Shown here piece after piece: positions 8,333 through 17,884 of a stretch of DNA of 64,000 nt. Source of the DNA: Candidatus Eiseniibacteriota bacterium (lineage in GTDB: Bacteria > Eisenbacteria > RBG-16-71-46 > CAIMUX01); assembly GCA_016712505.1 (NCBI GenBank), contig JADJQY010000001.1, positions 248,001-312,000 of the forward strand, given 5' to 3'. The notes under the pieces are model-generated. The model did not search any database. It was given only the letters and a program-made list of their open reading frames with translations, and was not told where the DNA came from. Each line of letters opens with the position of its first letter. Positions within the stretch are counted from its first letter, which is position 1. The position numbers and the translations under genes were made by a program.

Positions 8333-9673
8333 ATGACCCGCTCCAGATCCGCCGGCATCCGGCTCCTCGCGCAGTCTCTCTGGTGCCTGCTCCTCTCCTC
8401 TCTGCCGTTTGCGCTCTCCTCCGCGCCGCCCCTGCTCGTCTCGGGGTGCGGAAGCCGCGAAGCGCAGTCCTCGAAGTACTACTGTCCGATGCATCCGACC
8501 TACGTTTCAGATCGTATGGGCGACTGTCCGATCTGCAACATGCGGCTGGTTCCGATTCCGGAATCGAAATCCCAGGGGGACGAGCACTCGGCCGCTGAGC
8601 ACTCGGATGTTCATCCCGCAGTGCGCGACTCCGCAGGATTTGAAGCGATGGGGCACGCACCCGCTGGGACCCGCCTGATGCCGGTCGAACTGACGCTCGA
8701 CGAACTCAACCTGGCTGGGGTCGCGACCGTCCCGGTGACGCGCGGCAGCTTCGACACTTCAGTCCGCGCGGTCGGGATCGTGCAACCGGACGAACGCCGG
8801 ATCCGCAGCGTGAGCGCCAAGGCGTCCGGCTACGTCGAGCGCCTGTTCGTCAATACCAACGGGCAGTCGGTGCGAGCGGGAGAGCCGATCCTGGCCCTGT
8901 TTTCTCCGGAGCTGCTCGCGGCACAGGAGGAGTTCGCCAACGCGCTTCGCGGAGCCGCTCGCCTTCGGGAGAGTTCTCTCCCCGAAGCGCGAGATAGCGC
9001 CGAGCGCCTCCTCGCAGCCGCTCGGCGGCGGTTGGAACTGCTGGATGTTCCTCCCGCCCGTCTGTCCGAGCTCGATGCCGGTGCGGCTCCCGAGCGCACG
9101 GTGACACTCCTCGCCCCGGTGAGCGGCTTCGTCCTTGCCAAGGACGTGGTTCAGGGAACACGCATCGAGCCGGGCATGCCGTTGTACACCGTGACCGATC
9201 TCTCCCGGGTCTGGGTGGAAGCCGCGATCCAGGAACGGGATCTCCCTCGAGTGCAGCTCGGCCTCGTGGGCACGCTCTCCTCGGCCAGCCTATCCGCCCC
9301 CATCTCGTCCGAGGTCTCCTACATTTCACCCGTTCTGGACGCGGAGACCCGAACCGCTGTCGCACGTCTTGAACTCGACAACGCCGGCCTCCGCCTCAAG
9401 CCAGGGATGTTCCTCGACGTCGCTCTCGCCTCCTCGGGCGAGGCGGGACTTTCGATCCCGACCGACGCGATCCTCGACACCGGAAGCCGCAAGCTGGTCT
9501 ACGTCCACGCGGGCGGCACGCGATTCGAGCCGCGGGAGGTCACGATCGGGCGTCGAACGAACCAGCGCGCCGAGATCGTACACGGTGTTCTGGAAGGAGA
9601 GATGGTAGTGATCCGAGCCACCTTCCTGCTCGACTCGGAATCTCGAATTCGCGCCGGCGTGGCGGGGCACTAG
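8333..9673 (+). CDS. cusB: Periplasmic adaptor of metal RND efflux (CusB-like) with heavy-metal-binding domain
   Basis: 446 residues from the ATG at 8333 (CAGGAG 5 bases upstream; a GTG two codons earlier would bury that site). The N-terminus has a lipobox (LLVSGC), so it is probably a lipoprotein. Around residues 45-75 is a heavy-metal-binding module, YYCPMHPTYVSDRMGDC followed by PICNMRLVP, common at the start of CusB-type adaptors. Then come the barrel-sandwich/lipoyl and hairpin regions (VRAVGIVQPDERRIRSVSAK, LLAPVSGFVLAKDVVQG) and a membrane-proximal domain. It bridges the TolC-like protein and the RND pump. Only 3 bases separate it from cusA. Confidence 0.92.
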   Translation: MTRSRSAGIRLLAQSLWCLLLSSLPFALSSAPPLLVSGCGSREAQSSKYYCPMHPTYVSDRMGDCPICNMRLVPIPESKSQGDEHSAAEHSDVHPAVRDSAGFEAMGHAPAGTRLMPVELTLDELNLAGVATVPVTRGSFDTSVRAVGIVQPDERRIRSVSAKASGYVERLFVNTNGQSVRAGEPILALFSPELLAAQEEFANALRGAARLRESSLPEARDSAERLLAAARRRLELLDVPPARLSELDAGAAPERTVTLLAPVSGFVLAKDVVQGTRIEPGMPLYTVTDLSRVWVEAAIQERDLPRVQLGLVGTLSSASLSAPISSEVSYISPVLDAETRTAVARLELDNAGLRLKPGMFLDVALASSGEAGLSIPTDAILDTGSRKLVYVHAGGTRFEPREVTIGRRTNQRAEIVHGVLEGEMVVIRATFLLDSESRIRAGVAGH

Positions 9674-9676
9674 GCC

Positions 9677-12600
9677 ATGATTGGACGCATCATCGAGTTT
9701 TCCGCCAGAGCGCGCCTTCTGGTCCTGCTCATCGTAGCGGGACTGTGCCTCTATGCCGGTCACAGCCTCCGCACCATCCGCCTCGACGCCCTGCCCGATC
9801 TCTCCGACACCCAGGTCATCGTTTACTCCCGGTGGGACCGCTCGCCGGACATCCTGGAGGATCAGGTCACCTATCCGATCGTCTCCGGCCTACTCGGTGC
9901 TCCGAAGGTGAAGGCGATTCGCGGGTTCTCAGACTTCGGCTACTCCTTCGTCTACGTGATTTTCGAGGACGGCACCGATCTCTATTGGGCACGGTCGAGG
10001 GTGCTCGAGTACCTCTCCAAGATCTCGCTCCCGGCGGAGGTCAAGACTGAGCTTGGCCCCGATGCGACCGGCGTCGGGTGGATCTTCCAGTATGCCCTGG
10101 TCGATCGGAGCGGTCTGCACCCGATCGACGAGTTGCGTGCATTGCAAGATTGGACCCTGCGCTACGCCATCCAATCGGTTCCAGGCGTAGCCGAGGTCGC
10201 CACCTTCGGCGGGTTCGAGCGGCAGTTCCAGATCACGATCGATCCGACTCGGCTCTACGCCTATGGCCTGTCGATCGAAGAGGTCATGGAGGCGGTGCGG
10301 TCCTCGAACAACGAGGTCGGTGGGCGCCTGATCGAGTGGGCCGGAACCGAGTACATGGTGCGCGGTCGCGGCTATGCCCGGGAGCTCACCGACTTCGAGG
10401 CGATCGTGCTGCGCGCCGATCTAAACGGTGTGCCGGTGCTGCTTCGCGACGTGGCCGAGGTCGGACTCGGTCCCGAAATCCGGCGCGGGGTGGGGGATCT
10501 CAACGGCCTTGGAGACCACGTCGGAGGCATCGTCGTGATGCGTCACGGCGAGAACGCGCTCAACGTGATTCGCGCTGTCAAGGCGCGGATTCAGGAGCTT
10601 GGCCCCTCCCTCCCGTCCGGGGTGGAACTGGTCACCACTTACGATCGATCCGACCTGATCACCCGCGCGATCGATACCCTGAAGCACGAACTGGTGATCG
10701 AGATGGTGATCGTCTCGCTGGTCATTCTGTTGTTCCTTTGGCACCTGCCATCGGCCATCGTGCCGATCCTCACCATACCGATCTCCGTGCTGCTCGCCTT
10801 CATTCCCCTCCAGATGTTCGGGGTGACGGTGAACATCATGTCGCTCGCCGGCATTGCCATCTCGATCGGCGTGCTGGTCGATGGGGCCATCGTCGAAGTG
10901 GAGAACGCCTACAACCGGATCCATCTCTGGAACGCCGGTGGGAGGAAGGGCGACTTTCACGAAGTGAGACTCGCGGCGCTCAAGGAGGTCGGGCCTTCGG
11001 TCTTCTTCTCCCTGCTCGTGATCGCGGTCGCCTTCCTCCCCGTCTTCGCCCTCGTCGACCAGGAAGGCCGGCTGTTCAAGCCACTCGCCTGGTCGAAGAA
11101 TCTCGCCATGCTGTTCGCCGCTCTGCTCGCCATCACGCTCGACCCGGCGATGCGGATGCTCTTCACCCGGATCGACCCGTTCACCTTCAGGCCGCGCTGG
11201 CTGGCCCGTCTGGCCTCCGGTCTTTGTGTCGGCACCTATCGTTCGGAGGAGAGCCACCCGATCAGCCGGGCCATCCATCGCGTCTACGGCCCGGCCTGCC
11301 GCTGGATCCTACGACACCCGCGCACGGTCATCTTCGTGGCGCTCCTGGTGGTCGCCGTCTCGCTTCCCGCCTACTTCCGGCTCGGTTCCGAGTTCATGCC
11401 GCCGCTCAACGAAGGTTCGATCCTCTACATGCCGACCACGATGCCCGGGATCTCGGTCGCGGAGGCCGCGCGTGTGCTGGCGATTCAGGACGATGTCCTG
11501 AAGTCGTTCCCGGAGGTCGAATCGGTCCACGGCAAGGCTGGTCGCGCCGACAGTTCGACCGATCCAGCCCCGCTTTCGATGATGGAGACCACCGTGGTGC
11601 TCAAACCTGAGCGGGAATGGCGGCCCCGGAACCGCTGGTACAGCGACTGGCTGCCGGAGCCGCTGCAACCTCTGGTGCGTCCTTTCTGGCCCGATCGCAT
11701 CTCCTGGGACGAGTTGGTCAACGAGATGGACCAGAAACTGCGACTACCCGGGGCAACCAACGCCTGGACCATGCCGATCAAAGCGCGCATCGACATGCTT
11801 TCGACCGGCGTCCGGACGCCGATCGGAATCAAGGTGCTCGGCCATGATCTCGAGACCATCGAGCGGATCGGCACCGAAATCGAGGCGGTGGTAAAGACGA
11901 TTCCGGGGACGCGAAGCGCATTCGCCGAGCGAGTGGCCGGCGGGTACTTCATCGACATCGAACCCCGTCGCGATGCACTCGCGCGCTACGGGCTCACTCT
12001 CGCATCCGTCCAGCAGGTGATCACGAGCGCGATCGGCGGGGAGAACATCACCACCGTGCTCGACGGTCGGGCGCGCTTCCCGGTAAACCTCCGCTATCCG
12101 CGCGAGCTGCGCGATGATCCCGCGCAGCTCGAACGCGTCCTGGTACGCACTTCCCAGGGCAGCTTGATCCCGCTCGGGCAGATCGCCGACATCCGGGTTA
12201 CGACCGGTCCCTCCATGCTGCGGGACGAGAACGGGTTCCTCGCCGCTTACGTCTTCGTGGACGTCGCCGGTCGGGACATCGGCGGCTACGTCCGCGAAGC
12301 GAGGCGGGCGGTCGAGCGCGCGGTCCCCCTTCCGGCCGGAAACGTGCTGCTCTGGAGCGGTCAGTACGAGAACATGCTCCGGGTGCGAGAGCACCTCAAG
12401 CTGATGATCCCGATCACGCTCGCATTGATCTTCCTTCTTCTCTATCTGAACACCCGGCGGCTGTGGAAGACCGTCCTGGTGATGCTGGCGGTTCCGTTTT
12501 CCGCGGTCGGCGCGGTCTGGCTGTTCCATCTGCTGGACTACAACGTGTCGGTTGCGGCCTGGGTCGGCGTGATCGCCTTGTTCGGTCTCGATGCCGAGAC

Positions 12601-12952
12601 GGGTGTTTTCATGCTGCTCTTTCTCGATCTCTCCTACGACGAAGCCCGCCGCACGAACCGCCTCCGCACCCTGCAGGAGCTCGATGAGGCCATCTTCCAC
12701 GGAGCGGTGAAGCGAGCACGGCCGAAGATGATGACCGTCACCGCCTCGTTTCTGGGCCTGCTTCCGATCCTCTGGTCGACTTCGGCCGGCGCCGATGTGA
12801 TGAAGCGGATCGCCGCACCGATGATCGGCGGACTCGCCACCTCGTTCTTGATGGAGCTTCTGGTCTATCCTGCGGTCTACAAGCTCTGGAAACTGCGGAC
12901 GGAACTCCGTTCCCTCCGCGACTCGAAGCCGAACCCTGCAGGAGGATCGTGA
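9677..12952 (+). CDS. cusA: Heavy-metal RND efflux pump, CusA-like (Cu/Ag)
   Basis: 1091 residues, 12 expected membrane helices and two large periplasmic loops. TM4 carries the proton-relay acids in LVDGAIVEVENAYNRI. The HME signature GKAGRADSSTDPAPLSMMET is present. Methionines occur where I recall the three copper/silver ligands of E. coli CusA: LYMPTTMPG, PLSMMETT and RIDMLSTG. That points to monovalent Cu/Ag rather than divalent Zn/Co/Cd transport, though the alignment is from memory. The pump moves ions from periplasm or cytosol through the adaptor and outer-membrane duct, driven by protons. Its stop codon overlaps the ATG of the GNAT gene by one base (TGATG). Confidence 0.93.
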   Translation: MIGRIIEFSARARLLVLLIVAGLCLYAGHSLRTIRLDALPDLSDTQVIVYSRWDRSPDILEDQVTYPIVSGLLGAPKVKAIRGFSDFGYSFVYVIFEDGTDLYWARSRVLEYLSKISLPAEVKTELGPDATGVGWIFQYALVDRSGLHPIDELRALQDWTLRYAIQSVPGVAEVATFGGFERQFQITIDPTRLYAYGLSIEEVMEAVRSSNNEVGGRLIEWAGTEYMVRGRGYARELTDFEAIVLRADLNGVPVLLRDVAEVGLGPEIRRGVGDLNGLGDHVGGIVVMRHGENALNVIRAVKARIQELGPSLPSGVELVTTYDRSDLITRAIDTLKHELVIEMVIVSLVILLFLWHLPSAIVPILTIPISVLLAFIPLQMFGVTVNIMSLAGIAISIGVLVDGAIVEVENAYNRIHLWNAGGRKGDFHEVRLAALKEVGPSVFFSLLVIAVAFLPVFALVDQEGRLFKPLAWSKNLAMLFAALLAITLDPAMRMLFTRIDPFTFRPRWLARLASGLCVGTYRSEESHPISRAIHRVYGPACRWILRHPRTVIFVALLVVAVSLPAYFRLGSEFMPPLNEGSILYMPTTMPGISVAEAARVLAIQDDVLKSFPEVESVHGKAGRADSSTDPAPLSMMETTVVLKPEREWRPRNRWYSDWLPEPLQPLVRPFWPDRISWDELVNEMDQKLRLPGATNAWTMPIKARIDMLSTGVRTPIGIKVLGHDLETIERIGTEIEAVVKTIPGTRSAFAERVAGGYFIDIEPRRDALARYGLTLASVQQVITSAIGGENITTVLDGRARFPVNLRYPRELRDDPAQLERVLVRTSQGSLIPLGQIADIRVTTGPSMLRDENGFLAAYVFVDVAGRDIGGYVREARRAVERAVPLPAGNVLLWSGQYENMLRVREHLKLMIPITLALIFLLLYLNTRRLWKTVLVMLAVPFSAVGAVWLFHLLDYNVSVAAWVGVIALFGLDAETGVFMLLFLDLSYDEARRTNRLRTLQELDEAIFHGAVKRARPKMMTVTASFLGLLPILWSTSAGADVMKRIAAPMIGGLATSFLMELLVYPAVYKLWKLRTELRSLRDSKPNPAGGS

Positions 12953-13533
12953 TGCGCCTGTCGTTTCGCCCGTTGACCGACGAACTCTGGCCCGATCTCG
13001 AGTCCCTCTTCGGCCCCCGTGGGGCCTGCGCCGGGTGCTGGTGCATGTATTGGCGCGGACCGGCAAAGCAGTTCAAGGAAAACTCGGGCGACCCCAACAA
13101 GCGTGCTCTGCGGACGCTGGTGCGAAAGGGCGGGGTGCCGGGAATCCTCGCCTACCGGGGAAAGGAGCCGGTCGGCTGGTGTGCCATCGAGCCGCGTGAG
13201 GCCTACCCACGATTGGAAGCCGCGCGCACGCTGAAGCGGATCGATGACCTGCCCGTCTGGTCCATCACCTGCCTGTTCGTGGCCAAGGAGCACCGGCGCA
13301 CAGGCGTCTCCGTCGCATTGCTCGGGGCTGCGGTAAAGCACGCGAAGCGACTCGGCGCGGAGTGGGTCGAGGGCTACCCGACCTCGGTGGCGGACGCCAA
13401 GCTGCCCGACCCGTGGATCTACACCGGCACCGAGGAGGCATTTCTCCGCGCGGGATTCACGGTGGCAGCCCGGCCCGCGCGCACCCGCCCGATCATGCGG
13501 TACCCGACTCGAAGCCGGTCCGCGGCACGCTGA
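12952..13533 (+). CDS. GNAT-family N-acetyltransferase
   Basis: 193 residues from the ATG at 12952, with AGGAGG 6 bases upstream and a one-base overlap with the cusA stop codon. The early GACAGCWCMYWRGP is typical of a group of GNAT proteins with a Cys-rich N-terminus. The acetyl-CoA loop is motif A, ITCLFVAKEHRRTGVSVAL (R-R-x-G-x-S). FLRAGFTVAAR near the end is the usual closing GNAT strand. The substrate is unknown. The overlap says it is co-transcribed with the efflux operon, but a metal-related role is only inferred from position. The cysteines could bind metal. Confidence 0.85.
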   Translation: MRLSFRPLTDELWPDLESLFGPRGACAGCWCMYWRGPAKQFKENSGDPNKRALRTLVRKGGVPGILAYRGKEPVGWCAIEPREAYPRLEAARTLKRIDDLPVWSITCLFVAKEHRRTGVSVALLGAAVKHAKRLGAEWVEGYPTSVADAKLPDPWIYTGTEEAFLRAGFTVAARPARTRPIMRYPTRSRSAAR

Positions 13534-13945
13534 TTGCATCTTCGGGGTATGTGCGTCGCTTCTTCGACGACGATGCCAACTGCAGCCGATGGGGGTCCAG
13601 ATCCCGGTTCTGGCGATGATACCTGGTGCATGACGCTGGGCAGCGGCACCAGGGATCAGGAAAAGGGGACTGGACCACCTCGCTTCGCACCGTTCGTCGA
13701 GGCAGCGCGCCCGGAGACTCCAGGCGTCGCGGTTGATCCCGCCCACACATCCACACTCAGCAGGCAGAATCCCGGTAGTTCAGTCCCATCCGCCTTCGTC
13801 AACCCGACGCCTGGTTTCCTCCGGATCTTCTGATCGAGATTGCGGTCCACCGTCCCGCCATGCTCCCTTCTCTGACCGAAGCTCGGCGGCCATCCCGGTG
13901 CGGTTCAGAGCTGCGGAGATCCCAACTCGAAGGAGGAGCACTCAC
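13534..13945 (+). other. 412-base intergenic region, no gene recognised
   Basis: Short open frames exist on both strands but none has a ribosome-binding site, signal peptide or recognisable composition. The last ~15 bases hold the AGGAGG site of the EamA gene. I see no convincing terminator for the efflux operon here. Confidence 0.5.
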
Positions 13946-14854
13946 GTGAGCGGGGCACCATCGCTCCCGTTTCTGGGCGAGGCTTGCGCCCTGCTGGCCG
14001 CGATCTGCTGGTCCTACGCAACGATTCTCTTTCGCCGGGCGGGTGAAACCGTGCCCCCTCTCGCCCTCAATCTCTCGAAGAACAGCCTGACCCTCGTCCT
14101 CTTCGTCGCTTCTGTCCTGATCACCCAGGCGTTCCCCCAGGTGCCGCCGAGCGCTCGCGATCGTTGGATGCTCCTGCTCAGCGGCGCGATCGGGATCGGG
14201 TTGAGCGACGCCTTCTACTTCATGACGCTCAATCGGGTCGGCGCTGGGCTGCAGGCCATCATCACCACTTCGTACAGTCCCTCGATCATCGCCCTCTCGA
14301 TTCTCTTCCTCGGAGAGCGCCTCTCCCTTCCCCAGTCGCTCGGCGTCACTCTGATCCTCGGCGCCGTACTGGCGGTGCTCTACACCCGCGGTGATCCCCA
14401 CGGGCTTTCACCGCGAACGCTCGCCCGCGGTGTGCTCTTCGGATTGCTCGCCACCAGCACCCAGGCGGTTTCCATCGTGATGATCAAGCCGCTGCTCGAG
14501 GTGTCTCCGCTCTTCTGGGCCAACTCGTGGCGACTGCTAGGCGGGTTGGTGGTGTCGATTCTCCTCTACGTCGTCCTGCCCGCGCGCCGGGGGGATTTGG
14601 CCGCGCTGCGGTCGAAGAGGCTGTGGGTCGCCATCGCCCCCGGTTCGGTGCTCGGAAGCTACGTTTCCCTGATGTTCTGGCTTGGCGGGATGAAGTTCAC
14701 CCAGGCATCGACCGCCGCTGCGCTCAACCAGACCTCGACCCTATTCACGTTTCTCTTCGCCGCGCTCATGCTACACGAGCCGATCACGCGACGGAGGATG
14801 CTCGCCCTCGCCCTTGGCCTGGCCGGAATCGCGTTCGTCACCTTCGGTGGTTAG
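13946..14854 (+). CDS. EamA/DMT-family transporter
   Basis: 302 residues from a GTG at 13946 with AGGAGG 9 bases upstream. An in-frame ATG further upstream would add ~70 low-complexity residues without membrane character. Ten hydrophobic helices form two EamA repeats: the first from FLGEACALLAAICWSYATILF to LILGAVLAVLYT, the second from GVLFGLLATSTQAVSIVMI to LALALGLAGIAFVTFGG. Repeat-end motifs FLGERLSLPQSLG and LHEPITRRRML match the drug/metabolite transporter family. The substrate cannot be predicted. It converges on the gene at 14868-16799 with a 13-base gap. Confidence 0.9.
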   Translation: MSGAPSLPFLGEACALLAAICWSYATILFRRAGETVPPLALNLSKNSLTLVLFVASVLITQAFPQVPPSARDRWMLLLSGAIGIGLSDAFYFMTLNRVGAGLQAIITTSYSPSIIALSILFLGERLSLPQSLGVTLILGAVLAVLYTRGDPHGLSPRTLARGVLFGLLATSTQAVSIVMIKPLLEVSPLFWANSWRLLGGLVVSILLYVVLPARRGDLAALRSKRLWVAIAPGSVLGSYVSLMFWLGGMKFTQASTAAALNQTSTLFTFLFAALMLHEPITRRRMLALALGLAGIAFVTFGG

Positions 14855-14867
14855 CCGCGAGGGATGG

Positions 14868-16799
14868 CTACTGAGCAGTATCGGGTTCCGCCGGTTCGCG
14901 TTCCTCGGCGTCGTCCGGACCTTCCTTGCCGCCTCCACCCATGAAGTCCTCCGGGTAACCGCGTCGCGAGTTGATGTTCTCGCGGCGTCGCTTCACCTCG
15001 GTAATCTTGTTGCGCAACTTCTCCGCGCGGTCAGGGTCGGTCTCCAGCTCCACCGCCTTCGAGAGGTGATCGAGCGCCTCGCGATCGTAGGCCGGCGCGT
15101 TCGAGTAGATGTAGCCTAGGCTGGCTCGGGCCCGCAGATGATTCGGGTAGATCTTCGCCGTCTCCAACAGGCTGTTGACCGCATCGGTGTTGCGGTTCTG
15201 CTGCATCAGGATGAGGGCTCGGTTGAAGTGGAGCTTCCCCCAAACCGTGGTGAACTCCGCCCGCCCCCGCATTCCGACCATCGCGGTCTGATAGCAACGC
15301 ATCGCCAGACCGATCTCGTTCTGGCCGAAGTACGCCCCACCGCGGTTGACCCACGCCTGCCAGTAGTCCGGTCGGAGTGCCGTGGCCTTGTCGTACTCCG
15401 CCCCGGCCCCTTCCCAGAGGCCTTGCGACAGGTACTGGTTTCCGAGGTCGAAGTGCCCCACCGCACTCTTGGTGAAGGTGGCGACCTGCGCGCGGATCAG
15501 TCGATCGTTGTCCATGTAGTCAGCCGAGCGGGTGGCGCTGCGAACGGCGAAGAGTCCGACCACCAGCAATCCCACGACCGCACCAACCCGCTCCCATCCC
15601 GGCTTGAATCGACCAGCCCCGAGTGAGCGGATCGCAACGAGGGCGACCGTAATGGCTCCCGGCAACACCGGGTAGAGCATCCGCTCCGACGCGAAATCAC
15701 CGGTCGAGACCAGAATCCCCGAAGCGGCGAACGTCGTCCCGAGCAGGTAGAGCAACCAGCCGGCCTCTGCCCCCCGGCGGGTCAAGGTTCGGAGGGTGAC
15801 GAAGACAATCCCGGCCAGAAGCAAGCCGCCGATGACACCATGGAAGATCCTCTCTCCTCCTCCCTGAACGTACAGGTGGTCGTAGGCGTACCCAAGCTCC
15901 AGCGGGAAGAGGAACAGGCGAAGGTAGGTTGCCAGAGATCCCACTCCGAGCAGCATGCGGGTTGCTTCCGGAACCCCGGTGATCGGCGTCACGGCCGTGG
16001 CCAAACGCAAGTGCTCCGGCAGGGCCGAGAGCGAGAGGAAGCGGAAGACCAGCACGATCACGATGACCGCGGCCAGTCCGAGTCCGATCAGTTGTACAGT
16101 TTCACCGCGGGACGGTCCGGCGGCCACGGAGGCTTCGGGTGTTAGCCCCTTCGTCGGATGCACCCCTCGGCCGGCCGGTGAGTGCGCGCGTTGCTCCGCC
16201 CTGGCCTGCCAGGCGGCGAAGAGGATCGCCGGAGCGGCCGCCAGGGCCGATTCCTTGCTCCAGCAGGCCAGGAGGAAGGCGAGCAGTGTGCCCACGATCG
16301 GCAGCGGACGCCCGGAGCGCGTTTCCCTGGCCATCACCAACGCTGTGAGCGAGAAGAGCAGCGATAACACATCGCTATATCCGGCGAGCGAGAGGACGGA
16401 GCTGGTCGCGGCTGGGTGCGCCACGAAGAGCAGCGATCCGAGCAGGGCCGGCACCGCGGTGCCGAAGAGCGCCAGCAACAGCCGGAAAAAGAGTGCCCCG
16501 GTGACGGCATGGAGGAAAATCAAGCCCCACTGATATGGCGTGCGGTCGAAGGTGAATGCTCCGTGGAGCAGGCGGAGTGCCACGGTTGAAACCGGTCGGA
16601 CCACAGGGCGAAGTTCGTCGACCGCGGCATAGAATCTGCCGTAGAGCGCGTCGCTCACCGCGCTCCCGGCGACTGCCGGATTCCCCCAGACCACCTGTTC
16701 GTCCTGGATCAGGCGCGAGTGGCGCCCGGCTCCCGCATAGATCACGGCGGCGAGAAGGACCAGGAGCACCGGCCCCAACCAGATCAGTCGCTTGTTCAC
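14868..16799 (-). CDS. TMTC-like multi-spanning membrane protein with C-terminal TPRs
   Basis: 643 residues from a GTG at 16799, preceded by AGGGGGGG. The frame is open upstream, but that part is antisense to the CDF gene. The N-terminal ~420 residues are membrane helices, with HPAATSSVLSLAGYSDVLS and CWSKESALAAAPAILF resembling the DUF1736/TMTC and GT-C glycosyltransferase layout. The C-terminal ~170 residues hold TPRs (FDLGNQYLSQGLWEGAGAEY, QAWVNRGGAYFGQNEIGLAM, RARASLGYIYSNAPAYDREA). It ends in a charged tail with Gly. By family knowledge such proteins may transfer mannose or other sugars to exported proteins. No sugar-handling neighbour confirms it. Confidence 0.72.
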   Translation of the reverse strand: MNKRLIWLGPVLLVLLAAVIYAGAGRHSRLIQDEQVVWGNPAVAGSAVSDALYGRFYAAVDELRPVVRPVSTVALRLLHGAFTFDRTPYQWGLIFLHAVTGALFFRLLLALFGTAVPALLGSLLFVAHPAATSSVLSLAGYSDVLSLLFSLTALVMARETRSGRPLPIVGTLLAFLLACWSKESALAAAPAILFAAWQARAEQRAHSPAGRGVHPTKGLTPEASVAAGPSRGETVQLIGLGLAAVIVIVLVFRFLSLSALPEHLRLATAVTPITGVPEATRMLLGVGSLATYLRLFLFPLELGYAYDHLYVQGGGERIFHGVIGGLLLAGIVFVTLRTLTRRGAEAGWLLYLLGTTFAASGILVSTGDFASERMLYPVLPGAITVALVAIRSLGAGRFKPGWERVGAVVGLLVVGLFAVRSATRSADYMDNDRLIRAQVATFTKSAVGHFDLGNQYLSQGLWEGAGAEYDKATALRPDYWQAWVNRGGAYFGQNEIGLAMRCYQTAMVGMRGRAEFTTVWGKLHFNRALILMQQNRNTDAVNSLLETAKIYPNHLRARASLGYIYSNAPAYDREALDHLSKAVELETDPDRAEKLRNKITEVKRRRENINSRRGYPEDFMGGGGKEGPDDAEEREPAEPDTAQ

Positions 16800-16882
16800 T
16801 GCCCCCCCTGCCCGAGTACCCTCGGGACCTTGCCGATTCGGATCCTCGTCCGTGGCCCATCCCGCGGGATTGGGTACGACGG

Positions 16883-17776
16883 TTACGGGCCGCAGATCCC
16901 CCGTCGATGCAGCGGGTCGTCCCGCTCCTCCGGCCCCTCGATCTCGAGAGTCACATGCTGCAGCCCAAAGCGCTCCCGCAGGAGGGTCCGCATGGCCGAT
17001 CGTAGCGGCCCGGATTCCACAGCCTGTTCCAATACGACGTGTGCGGTCAGGATATCCATCCCCGACGAGATCCGCCAGACATGCAGATCGTGCACCTCCA
17101 GCACCCCGGGATGCTCCCTGAGGCAACTCATCAGCTCCGGGATTTGGATCTCTCTTGGCGCCCCCTCCATGAGGTAGTGGAGCGATTCCAGCACCAGCCG
17201 CACGCCACCCACCAGAATCAGCAAGCTGATGAGGAACGACGCGACCGCGTCCGCCCGGACCCATCCGGTGAAACGGATCACCAGTGCAGCGATGATCGTC
17301 CCTACGGACGAAATCGTATCCCCCAGCACATGGAGGAACGCCCCGCGCATGTTCAGGTCATCGTGATGGTGGTGCCGCAGCATGCCAAGCCCGACCAGGT
17401 TGACCGCCAAACCGACCACCGCCACCCCCAGCATCAACCCGCTCTTGAGGACTGCCCCCTCGTTCCAGCGATCCCAGGCCTCCTCCGCGATGACGCCGGC
17501 GATCCAGAGCAACAGCGCGCCATTGACCAGCGCGGCCACCACCTCGAGTCGACGGTAGCCGAAGGTGTGCTGCGGGTCGCGCGGCCGGCTCGCCTGCCGG
17601 TAGGCCACGAGAGCGATCGAGAGGGCGAGCGCATCGATGAACATATGGCCGGCATCGGAGAGCAAGGCCAGGCTGTTCGCGAGGAACCCGCCGGTGACCT
17701 CGACCAGCAGAAAGGCTGCGGTCAGAATCAGGGCACGTCGAAGCTGCCGCGCCTCGGTTTTCGCATGATCATGCAT
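16883..17776 (-). CDS. Cation diffusion facilitator (CzcD/ZitB-like metal exporter)
   Basis: 297 residues with six membrane helices. The metal site of TM2 is HxxxD in SDAGHMFIDALALS and that of TM5 is HxxxD in FLHVLGDTISS. A His-rich loop (RHHHHDDLNM) sits between TM4 and TM5. The C-terminal cytosolic ferredoxin-like domain includes VLEVHDLHVWRISSGMDILT, characteristic of CDF proteins. It would export Zn or related divalent cations against protons. The ATG at 17776 begins MHDHAKTEARQLRR, the usual His-bearing start. It is the second metal-efflux gene in this arm and lies about 4 kb downstream of the Cus-like operon on the other strand. Confidence 0.92.
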   Translation of the reverse strand: MHDHAKTEARQLRRALILTAAFLLVEVTGGFLANSLALLSDAGHMFIDALALSIALVAYRQASRPRDPQHTFGYRRLEVVAALVNGALLLWIAGVIAEEAWDRWNEGAVLKSGLMLGVAVVGLAVNLVGLGMLRHHHHDDLNMRGAFLHVLGDTISSVGTIIAALVIRFTGWVRADAVASFLISLLILVGGVRLVLESLHYLMEGAPREIQIPELMSCLREHPGVLEVHDLHVWRISSGMDILTAHVVLEQAVESGPLRSAMRTLLRERFGLQHVTLEIEGPEERDDPLHRRGICGP

Positions 17777-17820
17777 TGCTCTCTCGAGTCTCGCATCCGG
17801 CGTCGCGACCGGTGCAGAAA

Positions 17821-17844
17821 CGCCCGGGAGTCTCGTCCCGGGCG
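17821..17844 (-). terminator. Hairpin terminator of the FGE-fold lipoprotein gene
   Basis: A perfect 9-base stem, CGCCCGGGA/TCCCGGGCG, with a 6-base loop is followed on the minus strand by GTTTCTG. It lies 40 bases after the stop codon at 17885 and before the CDF start. Confidence 0.65.
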
Positions 17845-17884
17845 CGTCTGCTCAGACCGTTCCGACCGTACGGAAAGGTCCTGT

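Noticed and set aside
13534..13945. Small open frames after the GNAT gene
   Set aside because: No ribosome-binding sites, no conserved-looking composition, and several frames open at once.
16800..17264. Longer start for the TMTC-like protein
   Set aside because: The extra ~155 residues are antisense to the CDF gene and low-complexity. The GTG at 16799 has a ribosome-binding site and begins a signal-anchor.
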